Under the pieces are notes generated by a model that saw nothing but the letters and a program-made list of their open reading frames with translations, searched no databases and was not told where the DNA came from. A program made the translations under genes and the position numbers. 64,000 nt of DNA, taken from Undaria pinnatifida. Lineage: Eukaryota; Sar; Phaeophyceae; Laminariales; Alariaceae. The first letter of the stretch is position 1; each line of letters begins with the position of its first letter. Below are positions 52,385 to 63,544 of the stretch, in pieces. Location of the stretch: assembly GCA_012845835.1 (NCBI GenBank), contig JABAKD010000009.1:3597324-3661323 (forward strand), in the 5' to 3' direction.

Positions 52385-54205
52385 TACGATCGTACAAAGT
52401 CCGCGTTCGCGGCCTGTGAGCTTCCAAAATCCCCTGACCCTATCTGACGAGTTTTTTTAAAACCTCTACATCCGACCCGCGGGTCGAAATTCGAGCCGCG
52501 AACAATCCTGTGATGTTCCCCTCCGCCGTTAAAACAGTGTGCAATAAAGGTTTCCGCGTACTCTGAAAATAGCAAATATAGTGGTAATGATAGTCGTTCA
52601 CCGAAAACGTGCCACGGTACGTCCTCCTTTGAATTTTGAAAGGGTCTCGCTACAGGTCTGTTTAGTTGCTTTTGAGCCGAGGTAATTCAGTTATGCGTAA
52701 CCGCACCAAAGCGCGATCGGGAATTTTACTCTGCTTATACCAAGAAGCTGACGGTCATACCGTTTAAAGGTAAAAAATCTGAGGCAGTTATGTTGCAGAT
52801 CAAGGCTAGGGTTCGGTAGGGTACTCATTTCGACACTGTCTGATCTGAGCCACTGGCAGCACGAGTGACCGTACTGTACTGTTTGGCGCAGAGTGTATTG
52901 GTAGCTATCACTCACATTGGGGACATGCATATAATCTACTTGCATTAAGGATTTTAAATCAAAATTTGGGCTGTGGGGAAAGAAAATCGAGAACATACTA
53001 ACTTGGTTAATGTAAGGTGATGGCCCAGTCTGCGTGGGAAAAAGAAACATATTAATAGTAGGATCCCATATGAAAGAATTGAACAAGCGACCAGACAGCC
53101 AGGACACCAACACATCAAGGCACACAGCATCTCCCACAGGGTGTCCCGGACACATCAGACGGCATCCACAACACTCAAGCACTCGCCCTAGTAGGCTGCC
53201 ATGTTCTTAGAGGACGCTCTGCGGGATTTCCCACGGCAGGCAGGCTGACGCGTCATCAAGAGTGCCCGAGGCGGCGCTAGCTTAGCTCTTTTCTACGAAC
53301 ACGTAGCAGCCAGCAAGCAATTTTCGAAATCAGAAGGGTCGTCTCACGTTCGTTGGAAACCGACGAGCTGTGGCCCACATACAAACGCAACGCTCCACAA
53401 GCGCGCCATCCACGCCAACACCACAGCTGCGGAAGACTCTCCCGCCTCTACCCCTGCCCCCCAGCAAAGCCTGTGTGCGGCCCACCAACAGCACAGTAAA
53501 GGTTCCTTTCGGCGTTGTCGAACTTTTCGAGTAGTCTGCTCAACATGGTCTGCTCAAGAATCAAAAAGCCACACTCGTGCATGAAAACCCGCAAACGGTT
53601 GAAATTTCAAAAGCTCGGAGATCGGGAAACAGGACGACACCAAGCAAGGCAGATCTGCGTCTTTCTTCATCCGGGAGCAGCCTTTCCCCACCCCTGCGGC
53701 AGTCGGTCTCCACTTTTGAAGAATCCGGTCTTCACACTTTTGAAGCCCCGCGTTACCGTCTCAAATCCACCTTGTGTCCTGCTTGCGAGGCCGTTCCCCA
53801 TGTTACACCATCGGTGTATAAGTCACGTCGCGGCTTGCAAGGAGGACGACATAGATGCAACTCTTTGTCTCCCGCTAGACAATCCAGCCAGAAGTTTGTG
53901 GTTTGCGAGACATCGCCCGGATGACCACGAGTTTTCACGGAAACACTCGAGCGTTTCATAGTGTATTGATGTTTGACACAAGATCGGCAAGATCGGGAAT
54001 GCAGATCTTGGCTATATATGTACTGCTGCTGTACATCATGACGTTGTAATCGATGACCCGCTCTATGTTTGTATGTACTTCTAAATCGATTCTTATCAAT
54101 TTTTTATATGTTCCATGCCCCCCTTCTCTGGAAGGGAACCCAATCCAACCATATTATTCGCATACATCAAACAAAATTATCATCAGAGCTTTCAAACCGT
54201 TTTGT
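52385..54205. other. No recognised gene; two longer frames of unknown meaning
   Basis: A minus-strand frame of 163 codons (52,691-53,182, MLECCGCRLM...) and a plus-strand frame of 148 codons (53,515-53,961) are among the longer motif-free frames of the window. The plus frame is overlapped by another open plus frame (53,577-53,924). Neither has a recognisable domain, signal peptide or repeat, and Cys, Ser and Arg richness suggests chance frames. They are listed because nothing excludes a small species-specific gene. Confidence 0.25.
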
Positions 54206-54209
54206 TTCG

Positions 54210-54345
54210 TTCCCAGCAGTTGGGCACATCATCAGCAGCAGTTGAGCACATTAACAACAGCAGTTGAGCACATCATCACACGAGACTGGGTGACAGAAAA
54301 TCGCGCCGCAGGCACCTACACAGCAGCAGCAGCAGCAGCAAAGCA
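54210..54345 (+). repeat. CAGCAGTTGAGCACAT tandem repeat and CAG run
   Basis: Three units of about 23 bp (CCCAGCAGTTGGGCACAT, GCAGCAGTTGAGCACAT, AACAGCAGTTGAGCACAT), then a CAG microsatellite of about seven units at 54,320-54,341. Confidence 0.8.
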
Positions 54346-54349
54346 GCCA

Positions 54350-55050
54350 CATTGCAGTCGTTAGTCAGTCGAGGGGAGGAACCGGTCGCTGGCCTCCGTG
54401 CCTGGTGTACTGATACCCTGCCGTGATGTTTGCTGCGGTGCAATTTTCCTTTCTGCAACAATACATGTCATCTTGTTCATACTCCTAAACTTCCCAGAAT
54501 CATAAAACATAAACTGCAGTACAGCCGCTAGCATGACCAGAAGATTGATTGTTATATGCGTTGAGTACACCCGGCGTCCGTGCTTATTTTTCATCCTAGA
54601 GACATAAAAGGTATGCGTGTGACAAGGTAAACCAAACAATCGCAATGATTAATCAATATAAAGCAAGCGAAATGCCGGCGTACCGGGCACGACTGCACAA
54701 CAAAACGAGCGAGACCATAAAATTATAAAATGAAAAATGTATAGAATGTTCTGCGAGAAAGCCAGAACAGCTGCAAGAGAAACAACCTACGAGCTGATGA
54801 AGACAAACAGCTAACTGTTGCTCAGACAAAATGGCAGGAAGAAGATAAAGATACCGGCATTAGGCCGGTGGGGAGGAAAACAAGGAAATATACAGAGGAA
54901 AAAGCTAAAAAATGAACAAAGCAAGCAAGACAACAACCAAGGGTCATTACTGCTTCGTTCGCGCCCCCCCCGTTGAACTCTACGATGACAAGCAAACCAA
55001 AACACTACCGTTCACAATAGGGTTTAGGGAAATTCTGTAACGAAATCGCC
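54350..55050. other. No gene recognised
   Basis: Includes one partial copy of the CCGTGC-TATTTTTCATCCTAGAG motif (54,572-54,610) shared with 16.6-19.9 kb, followed by GTAAACCAAACAATCGCAAT-ATTAATCA, which also resembles the 17.55 kb part of the duplicated unit. No coding signal. Confidence 0.5.
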
Positions 55051-55052
55051 GG

Positions 55053-55240
55053 TAGCTGTATCGTTACCCCCTCCCCCCCTCCCCCTCCATTTTCCCCTTG
55101 TTTCTGTTCTCCTTTTACCATCACTTAACAGCATTTTCCCCCTGTGGTCGACAGATACCATTACAATTTCGATACCCTGATAGCTGTATCGGTACCCCTT
55201 CCCCCCCTCCCCCTCCATTTTCCCCTTGTTTCTGTTCTCG
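55053..55240 (+). repeat. Duplicated C-rich block, 128-bp period
   Basis: TAGCTGTATCG-TACCCC starts at 55,053 and 55,181, each followed by a C-rich run and CATTTTCCCCTTGTTTCTGT. Confidence 0.8.
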
Positions 55241-55424
55241 CCGCCCTCTGTTGCGTGGATTGGCCAGCTCTTGTCCGCCTTGGTCCTATGTCGTTTCATC
55301 CTGAAGCGGCCGGCCGCGTCGACGACGCCCCTCTACCCGTTTCCACTCTTCTTAGCCGGCCTGGACCATAGCACACTCATTACTCCTAACAGCAAGGGGA
55401 GTTGTACGTTGACCCCTTGGTGCC

Positions 55425-56600
55425 TTTAAATGCTTTGACATCGTCTGCTAGAGATTGGGCCCAGTTCCTTTGTGGTCGGCCTGGTTCCGGGTTGTCCCCA
55501 CACCAACCATTGTCCCGAACATAACGCGATGAGGCAGCCGCTCAGTTGTCGTTTTTTGCTACGGCTCCCGCAAAAAGGAGGTGGCTTCCGCGGGTGGTCG
55601 CCTCAACGCTCTCACATCGTGTTAACGGTCTTGGCGGTCAATTTGTGGTTGTGGGCGCGTTGTCATCGCTGAAAGCCAATATCCGTTGGGAGGACGTTTT
55701 CGTGTGCCGTTCGATGTTCAGTAAAGTGCCCCTTGCAGAGATTCCGAGCCACAGGCCCGTATCGCAGGGTGTCCATCATTTCGGTCCTTAGCAGACGCAA
55801 TTTTAGTGTGAACGAAACATCTTCCATATCGTAAAGCTCCCGATTGAAAAGATCGTAGCGTGCCCACGCAAGTCGCATCCGTCGTTAGTTTTGGCATACT
55901 ATCGGCGATTGCGTTGATACGACCGCGCCCAGGAACAGAAAATTCATTGTCTGCGCATATATCTCTGGTCCACCGCTTTGACAACGATCGGTGGGGCCGG
56001 GAGAACCTTGTTGAGTGTGCGGAGCAGCATTGTCTCTGTTTTCGTGTAAGGCACGGTAAGATCTTTTTATTCGATAACGGTCACATGACACTCATTTTTG
56101 CGAGATCTTTCGTTGATTCAGACAAAATGCCTGCATCGTCGGAGTACCGCACTACCACAGACTGACCTCGGTACACATGGCAGTGGTTTATTCTTTAGCC
56201 CGCCGTCCCCGAGGCCGTCTTCGAGGTGAACCAAGTCGTTCAAAATGTCCGGGTCCCCACTGAAACTTGGCTGAACGGAATGTATCGCTGTGCTGCGAAA
56301 AATTCGTTCCGAAGAAGCGGCGACAGTACACATCCTCGCCGCAATCCTTAAGTGACGCCATGCCATCCATAGTATTTACCGTCATCCGTATGCACGCGAG
56401 CTCGCATGTCCTCGTGGACTGGCCAATAATGATCAACATCGTCTCGGAGACGCGAAAACGTGCGAGCACCATCCACAGCCGATTTCGGTCGACGGAGTTC
56501 CGTGCCATCTGGAGATTGACGAAGAACATCAACAGAAAGATTCTCCTAGCTCGTCTGTGTTCTCGCAATCGGCGAACGACGAATGCCTAAAAATATCTTT
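55425..56600 (-). pseudogene. LINE (non-LTR) reverse transcriptase relic
   Basis: Read on the minus strand. The RT fingers end at VVRRLREHRRARRIFLL. Motif A is VNLQMARNSVDRNRLWMVLA (56,535-56,460), with the catalytic Asp of the usual V-D-L-Q changed to Asn. Then RIFRSTAIHSVQ and DPDILNDLVHLED (56,290-56,200). Motif C is VRYSDDAGILSES in another frame (about 56,155-56,115), then FLFLGAVVSTQS, RLAWARYDLFNRELYDMEDV and LKLRLLRTEMMDTLRYG (55,880-55,770). The C-terminal tail TERLPHRVMFG and NPEPGRPQRNWAQSLADDVK end near 55,427. Several frameshifts and stops show it is dead. The endonuclease domain is not found upstream. It is the only LINE seen, and it is unknown whether it relates to the SINEs. 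Confidence 0.85.
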
Positions 56601-56604
56601 TTAG

Positions 56605-57800
56605 GTTTCTACTGCAGTACTCGAGTTCTCCTGGGAAAACGGTTCGCACGCGAGACCCCTACCCGCAGGATGCACGCTTCACTCTATGTACAGATGGATA
56701 GTTTAACAGACTATATAGAGACAGGTTGGTAGTACTCGGGTCGTCCTAAGAAAACGGCTCACACGCCAGACCTCTTGCTTCAGGTTGCAGTAGATGCACT
56801 CTCTGTTGGTTTTTACGGCATTGACGGGGATAGGCCTAAGAAAACATAACACCCCACGGCAATGGCTCCACTTTTTGAATTGACTAATGTGTGTGACCGG
56901 TTGAGCTCCTCAACCTCTGTAGAATTCAATCGGGTAGTACGATACGTTTTCGTACCGGTTTTCTTGTGCCGGTAGGGCGAGGAAATATTGACTGGGTTGG
57001 GTTGCGGGGGCGAATGGTGTCGTAGACATGTGTCGGGTAAGATGTAAAGCTAGCTCCTCACGTTTCTGGCTCCCAAACTCCTGCTGGTCTCCAAGCATGG
57101 CGTTGCTCTAATGCGTGTTCAGACTTTCTTTGGGGGGTTCTGAAAACCACCTATAGTTTTTATCGTTCTCTCAAGGGATACACGAAACGTAAGCTGTATC
57201 AACAATGAATGTCGTGGACTAGGTTACAAGATGACCGGCACGAAGTGAAGGCTCAGAGACGTCTCAGAAGGGCTATACTAAGAAGGAGGGGGACTTTGAG
57301 CCAGACGCAAAGGATCGATGTAGACTCTTTTGGGCCAACCTTTTTGTGGCCGACGACGCCACGGCGCACAACCCAGCATCGTCGAGTTGTGGATATTTAA
57401 AGTTGAGTACTAAGCTGTTCGGATTATATTCGTGGGTGCGCTTTACATGATGCGGAAGGCAGTGGAGGGGATGGGTGACGAGGAGTGCCCATCATACCTG
57501 TATACCCTCTGCTTTATCGCCGACCAACCTCTGCCAAACGAAGTGCGCCTAACGAGGTATGGTAGTGGAGCGCGGGAGCATTAAGCGTCCCTTGAAAACC
57601 ATGACTATCTGCACTTCTCCCTCTCGTGCTAGATGGACGTGGCATTGCATGACAACATCACCTCGCTTGTTGCATTTCGCAATGTGTATCTCTGTAATAT
57701 TTTTTGCGACCTCCGAGACAGGTGAGAACATGGTAACTATATGGTTGCACCTATCGGCTAAATGTTTTTTCTCGCGATGCATGTACAATAACGCACATTA
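56605..57800. other. No gene recognised; diverged 118-bp duplication
   Basis: GCAGTACTCGAGTTCTCCTG...AAAACGG and GTAGTACTCGGGTCGTCCTA...AAAACGG (56,611 and 56,729) begin two diverged units ending near GGATGCA and GGTTGCA. A third piece GGCCTAAGAAAAC follows at 56,833. Plus-strand fragments at 57,290-57,420 look faintly protein-like (FWANLFVADDATAHNPAS) but match no family known to me. Confidence 0.4.
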
Positions 57801-59985
57801 AATCTACAGCGTATTGTGTACCGCATCTAAACATTGTTGTGTATACCACATCTAGCATCGAATCTGCTCGAAAAGTAAGCAATAACAGGCAAGTGATATA
57901 TATTGAGGATTTCCTTCTACAAACGTACGATTTGTCCCCATAAAAAATATATAGTTTCCGGGGACATATTGACTTGTCCCTTGTGCCCCGCCCCCAAGAT
58001 ATATCTTGTTGAAACGCCCCACCTAAAATCCTAATCTTGCCAGTGTAACAAACTCTACCTGGCAGCTGGTATCACCCCATTATTTCTCTAGACATCCATA
58101 TACTAGCTGCAAGTGATTCCCTCCGCCCCCCCAGAAATATTTGTCTTCCGCTCGCTCCCTCCTGATCAATCGCCCGACCCAAAACCATTTTTTTCACAGA
58201 AATAAATATTACCAGGGAGTGAATATCACCTCGTTATTTTTTCCCATCCATGCCGTAGTTCCATTTAATTCACCCACCCCTTTCCCCCAACGCCCCCTCC
58301 TTACCCACAACCCGCAATATCGCCCAGACCTAACACCACGCTTATAGCAGGCCCATTCATCTATGCGACCTACGGCTGTTAAAACCACCTTTCACAAGAC
58401 CCCGTCCCACTTCAATCCTCCCCCGATCCCTTCGCACACTTCGCCCTTTCCGCACTAATTGTCTATTTTTTAGGGTATACGTAATAAACTGATGAATTCC
58501 TTCCACAACCGTCAGATGTGGCTTTTTAGAGAATATAAACAGTTTGCACGCACCTATTGAGTTGTCCTGCCTGTCCAGTCCTGCCCTGATCTAACTTGTT
58601 CGAACGCCGCACCTATTTTTTGTTCCAAAGTAGTAAACACTACCAGGCGGCCGGTAGCATGTCTTTCTCTTCCTAGCCATCCACACCCAGACTTCAAGCA
58701 ACCCCCCCCACCCCTCCCTTATATTTTCCCCTCCGCTGCCTCTTGATGAAACCCCCCACCTAAAGTCAAAAACTGGCAGTGAAAAATATAGTACCATGCA
58801 GTGGATATCACCTCAGTATTTTTAGCCGTCTATTCATTAGCTCTAACCCGCTCACTAAACTCCCGCTCCTTTGCCCACCACCCGCACCATCGCCTAGGCC
58901 TAGCACTAAGCGTATAGCAAGCCCGTAATTGTTTTGCGACCTAAACCTGTTCGAAAGCCCCTCTCCCCCCCTACGCCCCCCACCTCCTCAAAAACTCCAC
59001 CCTCTCTTCACTGGTTAGACAACTTACAGGACGTACATGATGAACTGCTGTATTCGTTCCACAACCGTCAGATTTGCCCCCTTAAGGGGTTTAGAGTTTT
59101 TGTGCACAATTTTGTTTCCCCCCTCCAGTTCTTTTTGTTCAGACCCAGGTCCCAACGCATATTAAGAAGAATGAAACCCTTCCCTCACTGGTTATACGAC
59201 TTACAGGATGGACTTGATAAACTGAAGCATTTCCTTCCACAGCTGTAATAGGTTTCCCTCCATATAAACGGCATTAATAGTTTCCCAGTGCAGACTGACT
59301 CAACATCACCCCGTTGACATTGCTACAATCAATACTGTAGTTCCAAGGGGAATTGCCGAGCTGTATCCTCAATAAGGACACACACCCAGTAGTACACGCG
59401 ATCGGGGCATCACACCCAGCGTGCAAAGATTTGAGTTTCCACAAAATCTTCGATCTCGCAGCTGAAATGATCATTGAGTCTATATGACCCCCCCATGATA
59501 AAATGGTGTTCTTACATTATATTTATCTTTTTTCTTTTTTTCCTTAAAACCGTCAGACTTATCCCCTTGAAAGGATTGAGAGCTTACACGCACAAACTGC
59601 CCCCCCCCCCCCCCCCCCTCTCCCTCCAACCCCGCTCGCTTTTGATCAAAACTAGGCCCTCACGTCCTTCAAAACTCCGCCCCCCCCCTCACCTGTTATT
59701 CGACTTACAGGATTCAATTGATAAAAGGATACATTATCCTCCACATCTGTAAGATTTTGTCCCCCTCAGAAACGGGTTTTGTAGTTTTCGCCTACAGACT
59801 GACAAAAATCACCCTGTTGACCCTGATAGCTACACTGTAGTTGTAAGGGGAGTCGCCGACCTATATCCTTAATGAAGACACACAACTCGTAATGCGCGCG
59901 ATCAGGGTATCACACACAGCTTGCAAAGATAAGTTTGGACGAAATTCTCGATCTCACAGCGGGAGTGTATTTTCATTTTAGATAA
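57800..59985 (-). repeat. Modular G-tract repeat, copy E (longest minus-strand copy)
   Basis: The left edge is TGTACCGCATCTAAAC (57,818). It then holds several C-rich modules, each with AACCGTCAGAT-T-CCCCTTA and GCACA-A-TTGA, several GCCCCACCTAAA-TC units, and CATCGCCTAGGCCTAGCACT (58,889). The head ends at 59,970 with AGGGGAGTCGCCGACCTATA, ATCAGGGTATCACACACAGC, AGCGGGAGTGTATTTTCATT. A run of 19 C lies at 59,600-59,618. A second degraded head is embedded near 59,230-59,480. Confidence 0.85.
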
Positions 59986-59999
59986 TATACTTTCAAAAA

Positions 60000-60790
60000 T
60001 ATGAGGAGACACACGAATACCAAGGTTTTGTTTCTATCATGAGTACCGGTCGACCGTTTCGGTCATTCGTCCGTTTCTTCCTTTTATTGTCCTCCCGCAG
60101 GTGCTATATAGTCGTCTTCAAACTGTTCTGTTAAGATCGTGAACATATTTTCCTCATGAAAAAAAAACACCGATGACAAGGGAGGTGAGAAAAGGGCCTG
60201 CACACAAGCAGGGCCATTAACGGGTGATGTCGTTTTTCACGGATCGGGACACATGCTACGGTCGTGGCACTGCCTTGTTTTTCGCCATCTCCAACTCGAA
60301 AAGCTTTATGTACCGAATTGAAAAAAACGTTTTAGGAAACAATAAGAATCACGCGAGGAGAAAGACCGTGTCTTCGGTGTACATAAAAAAACACAAGATA
60401 CATATCGAAACAGAATTGGATTGCTGACGATGTTGATAGAAGAGACGCCCTCCGACAAAACGAGTTCCACCTAAAACATGCTGCCTCGATCGCAGCACAC
60501 GTCTTCGATTAGGCCAAGGTGACCCCACTCAACCCTTGTGTTTTCACACACCTCTCGACGAATCCCAAGTCGATCCGCGACAGACGAGAGACTCTCGGGT
60601 GGCGTCATGTCTCTCGAAATGCACTCGAGATCAGTATAATGTACGACAGCATGGATTCAAAAACTCCATTACACTGCGCTTCCAAGTGACATACCTGGTT
60701 TGTTCTATTTTAGGAAAGCCCTCCACGTAAGTTTCATAATGCCATACCAGATGATATGTAGCATAGCGTCATGAAAAAATACAGCAACAG
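60000..60790. other. No gene recognised
   Basis: Spacer between two modular repeat copies. Frames below 70 codons, no motifs. Confidence 0.45.
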
Positions 60791-60799
60791 AAGATAAAA

Positions 60800-61990
60800 T
60801 GTAAATGCATATATACATGTAAACGCCCCACTTAAATCGAAATCGGGCAGAGTAATAAGCACATCTATGTAGTTGATATCACGTAATTATCTTTCTGACC
60901 ATCCATGACGTAGTTTTTATTCTCCCCCACCCCCCCCCCTCACCCCCCGCCCTCCAACGCCCCCTTCTTTTCCACAACCCGCACGATCGCCTAGACCTAG
61001 CACCACGACTATAACAAACCCCTACATATCTTTGATCTCACAGCCGGAGTGTGTTACAATGTTATAAGTGACTTAAACTTCCTGAAAACCCTGCCCCTCC
61101 CCCCCCACCCTCCCTCCGTCCCTTCTTTCTTTCCTTGCTCAAAGGCCCCACCTAATATCAGAATCCGCCCTATTAATAACCTATAACGCACTGGATATCA
61201 CCTCAGTATCTTTCTAGAGATACCCTTGCCGCTGCTTTCCCCCCCGCCTGACCCCCCCCTCCGGCGCCCCGAACACCCCCTCCTGCTCAACCATCTACAC
61301 CATCGTCTAGACGTAGCACCACACGTGTAGCGAGCACCTACATTTATGCCACCTAAAGCCCTTCTTAACTACCTGCCCCCCACCCCTCCCCCACCCCCTA
61401 CCTCCCCACTCCCCACTCCCACCCCCTCGAAAATTACGCCTTCTACTCACTGATTGTACGACTTACAGGATATACATGACAAACTGGTGCATTCTTTCCA
61501 AAACCGTCACATTTATCCGCTTAAGAGAATGTACAGATTCCACGCACCGATTGAGATGCCCCCCCCCCCACCCCCATGATAGTTTCCGACGCAAACAAAT
61601 TGAGCTGCCCCGCCTCCTCACCCACCCATTTCCTTTCTCCCCCCCCCCCCCTCGAACGCCGCTCCCTTTGGATCAAATCCAGCCCCCCACGTCCTTCAAA
61701 ACTCCGCCCTCCTCTCACCGGTTATTCGTCTTACAGAGTTCAATTGATAAACGGATGCATTTCCTTCCACAGCTGTCATATTTTGTCCCCCTCAGAAACG
61801 GCACATAAAGTTTCTGCGAACAGACTGACTAACATGACCTTGTTGACCCTGATAGCTACACTGTAGTTGCAAGGGGAGTCGCTGACCTATATCCTTAATT
61901 AGGACACAAAACCTGTAATACGCGCGATCGGAGTATGACACACATCTCGCAAAGATGAGTTTCGACAAAAACATTCGATCTCACAGCTTG
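60800..61990 (-). repeat. Modular G-tract repeat, copy F
   Basis: The left edge is GCCCCACTTAAATCGAAATC (60,826), then ACGATCGCCTAGACCTAGCA (60,982), an internal truncated head (TTTGATCTCACAGCCGGAGT, 61,031), a second GCCCCACCTAATATCAGAAT, C-rich modules, GGATGCATTTCCTTCCACAG (61,753), and the head ending at 61,985 (CTCACAGCTTGAGCG). At least two nested or tandem copies are present. Confidence 0.85.
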
Positions 61991-62009
61991 AGCGATTTTT
62001 TCTGTTACA

Positions 62010-63125
62010 ATATATATGTATACCGCACCTAAATATGTGTTTCGAATACCACGCCTTACATCAAATCTGCTAGAATAGTGAACTATACCAGGCAGGTAGA
62101 TAGATGCTATTTACCTATTCATGTATTCCTTTTACAACCGTCAGATTTTTCCTCGTGAAGTAATTGTAGTTTCCGCACACACATAGAGTTGTCCCCCGCC
62201 CCCCCCGGGTCTATCTCGTTCAAACGCCGCGCGTAAATATATTTTTTTAGTAGCACCCAGTGGATATCACCTCATTTTCGTTCTAGCCATCCATACCCTA
62301 GCTCCAAGTGATCCCCCATCCCTACCTTCCCACTGCCCCGCCCTCCTTCATGCCACTCCCCCCCCTCCCCCCCTTCCCCCCCTCACCCCGCTTCCTCTTG
62401 TTAAAACACACCACCTAAAAATTATGAGTAGGAAACACCACCAGTGAGTGGAAATCACCTTAGTATCGTTATAGCCATCCATGCCGTAGCTCAAGTTAAC
62501 CCACCCCCCAGCACCTGTTGTCTCCCCAACACCCGCGATAGCACCCCACGCGTATAGCAAGCCCATAAATCTTTGCGACCTGAAGCTGTTCAAAATCCCT
62601 TTTCACCCCTCTCCCCACCCCGTATGCTCTACCCCCTCGAACACTGCGCCCTTTCCTTACTGGTTGTACGACGTTCATGACGTACATGATAAACTGATTC
62701 ATTCCTTCCACAACCGTCTGATTTACCATGTTTTGTTTCCGTGCACAGATTGAGTTGCTCGACCCTATACCGCCCCAATCCCACTTGTTCAAACTCAGGC
62801 CTCCACGCTCTTTAAGAAAAAAAACGCCCTCTCCTCACCGGTTATAATTCGTTCAGGGTGCCCTTGATGAACTGATGGATTTTCTTCCACAGCTGTTAGG
62901 TTTTGTCCCCTTCAAAAACGGGTTGTTTAGTTTCCACGTACAGACGGCCTAACATCGCCCTGTTTGCTCCGGTACAAGCTACACTGTAGTTACAAGGGGA
63001 GTCGCCGACCTATATCTTCAATGAGTACACACAGCCAGTAATAGCTGCGATCGGAACATCACACACAGCTGGCAAACATGAGTTTCGACATTTTTTTTTT
63101 TCACAGCGAAAGTGTATAGTCTATA
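62010..63125 (-). repeat. Modular G-tract repeat, copy G
   Basis: The left edge is TATACCGCACCTAAATATG (62,019), matching the left edge of copy E. C-rich modules with AACCGTCAGATTTTTCCTCG, GTGGATATCACCTCATTTTC and TACGACGTTCATGACG follow. The head closes with CAAGGGGAGTCGCCGACCTA (62,992), CAGCTGGCAAACATGAGTTT, a T run replacing part of the head, and CGAAAGTGTATAG (63,106). Confidence 0.85.
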
Positions 63126-63130
63126 CGTAT

Positions 63131-63526
63131 TTATATCATAATGTATGGTGGATATTTCCGAAACAACGTCTCGAAGTAGTTTGTATCGAGCATGGTTTCA
63201 TTAAATTCTTCAAACCGATGTTGCTGTACCATTTTTCCAGACCACACTCCGAACGGGTATAATACGGTTTGGAAAGTCCTCCGTATCGAATTCGTTGCCG
63301 CGTGGCGTAGAAAATACGGATTCATTTCAGTTGCATTGTTGGACACAGGGTTACTTTTTGAAAGTTGACAAGCAACAAACAAGCGGCCATTCAGTACTGG
63401 GCCTTTTAATATGCAACCGTACGTATAAATCCGAAAGACAGACGGGACTAACAGGAAAATATCAACAATATATACGGGATCATCAGCACCTGTGTACTGA
63501 AGCTTACGTAAAATACGTAGAATCAA
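63131..63526 (-). CDS. 131-codon frame, function unknown
   Basis: Minus-strand frame with ATG at 63,526 and balanced composition (VYIVDIFLLVPSVFRIYTYG near the N-terminus is hydrophobic; the C-terminal part is rich in Arg, Phe and Tyr). No family is recognised. The plus strand is also open over 63,295-63,543 (82 codons), so a chance frame is possible. Confidence 0.25.
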   Translation of the reverse strand: MILRILRKLQYTGADDPVYIVDIFLLVPSVFRIYTYGCILKGPVLNGRLFVACQLSKSNPVSNNATEMNPYFLRHAATNSIRRTFQTVLYPFGVWSGKMVQQHRFEEFNETMLDTNYFETLFRKYPPYIMI

Positions 63527-63544
63527 CCCCCTCGACTGAATAGG

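Noticed and set aside
52691-53182. A 163-codon host gene
   Set aside because: No domain, no supporting context, and motif-free frames of comparable length occur elsewhere in the window. It is kept only as an unexplained frame.
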